Shown here: positions 23,741-24,255 of the stretch, in pieces | Numbering within the stretch: position 1 is the stretch's first letter | Layout: each line of letters opens with the position of its first letter | Assembly (NCBI GenBank): GCA_025350365.1 | Contig: JANXXY010000476.1 | Span: forward strand, 1-24,255 | From: Bacteroidales bacterium | GTDB taxonomy: Bacteria; Bacteroidota; Bacteroidia; Bacteroidales; JAAUTT01 | Reading direction: 5' to 3' | Length of the DNA: 24,255 nt | Made by a program: the position numbers and the translations under genes | The notes under the pieces: generated by a model | What the model was told of the DNA's origin: nothing | The model's input: only the letters and a program-made list of their open reading frames with translations | The model's database searches: none

Positions 23741-23940
23741 AAAAAAACCCGCATATATTTCTTTAAGCTTTTAAAAACCCCAATATAACATGGGAGGAGA
23801 AGCCAGAAAAGCGCAGTCTTCCACTGTCCGTTTTTACACGGATCCCGATTTCTCGGGGCGAGGCCTGACTTTGATATCCTGAGACTTACACCGATTTATT
23901 AAATGTTGAGTTTCAAAAGGATTGAAGAAACTATGCGGGC
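23741..23940 (-). ncRNA. ssrS: 6S RNA (SsrS)
   Basis: About 200 nt read on the minus strand between zapA and rny, where 6S RNA is often found. The closing stem pairs minus-strand CCCGCATA (23939-23932) with TATGCGGG (23755-23748); after a short bulge TTTCTT pairs with AAGAAA. A run of seven T directly follows the 3' arm (23747-23741), a good intrinsic end. The centre has two strong hairpins, CCCGAGAAATCGGG and TCCGTGTAAAAACGGA, beyond a large unpaired region, the layout of 6S RNA, which binds RNA polymerase holoenzyme as a promoter mimic. The 5' end is taken from the stem. No coding frame explains the region. Confidence 0.82.
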
Positions 23941-23946
23941 AATATC

Positions 23947-24255
23947 TTATTCAATCGTATGTAAAAGAACGTTACTGCTACTCTTGCCATTGTTCACAAT
24001 TTCATCGAGAGTTTCATTTAGTTTTTGCAATCTCTCGATCAGATTGGGTTCATCGGTTTTTTCTTCCATTTCAATAAGACGAATTACAAATTGCAAAGCA
24101 GCCATGGCTAAAAAATCCTGAATATCTTTATCAGCGTATTTTGTTTTATACTGAAATACCTTATCATTTATTAATTTAGCAGCTTTTCTGATTTTTTCCT
24201 CATCTTCTCTTTCTATCTTAAGTGGGTAGTACCTGTCAGCTATATTTACCCGTAT
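23947..24255 (-). CDS. zapA: Cell division protein ZapA (5' end outside window)
   Basis: The last 102 codons are present, entering from the window edge at 24255 in frame with IRVNIADRYYPLKIEREDEE; only a few N-terminal residues are missing. ZapA stabilises the FtsZ ring by bundling protofilaments. The N-terminal beta-rich head (RVNIADRYYPL) is followed by the conserved EDEEKIRKAAKLINDK helix and a long coiled coil with FLAMAALQFVIRLIEMEEK. The frame has no internal stop. It precedes 6S RNA and rny on the same strand, as known in other bacteria. Confidence 0.88.
   Translation of the reverse strand: MRVNIADRYYPLKIEREDEEKIRKAAKLINDKVFQYKTKYADKDIQDFLAMAALQFVIRLIEMEEKTDEPNLIERLQKLNETLDEIVNNGKSSSNVLLHTIE

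Noticed and set aside
23903..24121. 72-residue plus-strand reading frame at the window end
   Set aside because: Antisense to zapA and part of the 6S RNA; no family-like residues.

Overview
This is a low-GC chromosomal stretch from a member of the Bacteroidota, probably a Bacteroidales-like or related lineage. Four things point there. Several promoters carry the Bacteroidota -7 element TAnnTTTG, with about 25 nt to the start codon and no Shine-Dalgarno need. Several gene families are Bacteroidota-typical: the DUF4293 membrane protein, the Bacteroidota LptD form, an amidase with a SPOR-like tail, and a kinase fused to a RapZ-like domain. pyrB and pyrI are adjacent. A zapA / 6S RNA / rny order is present. 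Most of the window is ordinary core genome.

Layout. 71-2049: lysA and yggS in one operon behind a clear promoter, followed by a convergent spacer (2094-2210) that folds as a three-branch structure. 2238-2693: an unrecognised small protein on the minus strand. 2828-5212: a three-gene operon of an AmgK-like amino-sugar kinase fused to a RapZ C-terminal domain, a 49-residue Cys/His protein, and a MurU-like nucleotidyltransferase. This looks like peptidoglycan sugar salvage (MurNAc to MurNAc-1-P to UDP-MurNAc) with a built-in amino-sugar sensor. 5336-6526 (minus): a toxin-antitoxin or abortive-infection module, made of an HTH/DUF6922-like antitoxin, an AbiEii-type nucleotidyltransferase and a palindromic operator on the promoter.

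6669-8903 (minus): mnmA and a lipoprotein with a long disordered tail. 9237-9671: an orphan lipoprotein. 9692-14914: an envelope block, with lptD and ridA on the minus strand and an N-acetylmuramoyl-L-alanine amidase and an MCE/MlaD protein on the plus strand. 14915-17392: an AT-rich leader, dnaA with a strong terminator, and a YigZ/IMPACT protein.

17436-17899 holds the main accessory DNA: a 452-bp MITE-like element with perfect 18-bp terminal inverted repeats, 6-bp target duplications and a long central hairpin, sitting between yigZ and pyrB. 18086-19483: pyrB-pyrI. 19505-22060: DUF4293, a SirB1-type transglutaminase-like protein and a UDP-glucuronate 4-epimerase. 22143-24255 (minus): rny, a 6S RNA that can be read from its closing stem and U tract, and a zapA gene cut by the window end.

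The most unusual points are the kinase-RapZ fusion operon, the MITE-like insertion, the structured spacer at 2094-2210, and the toxin gene whose family-like N-terminus continues upstream of its first usual start codon.
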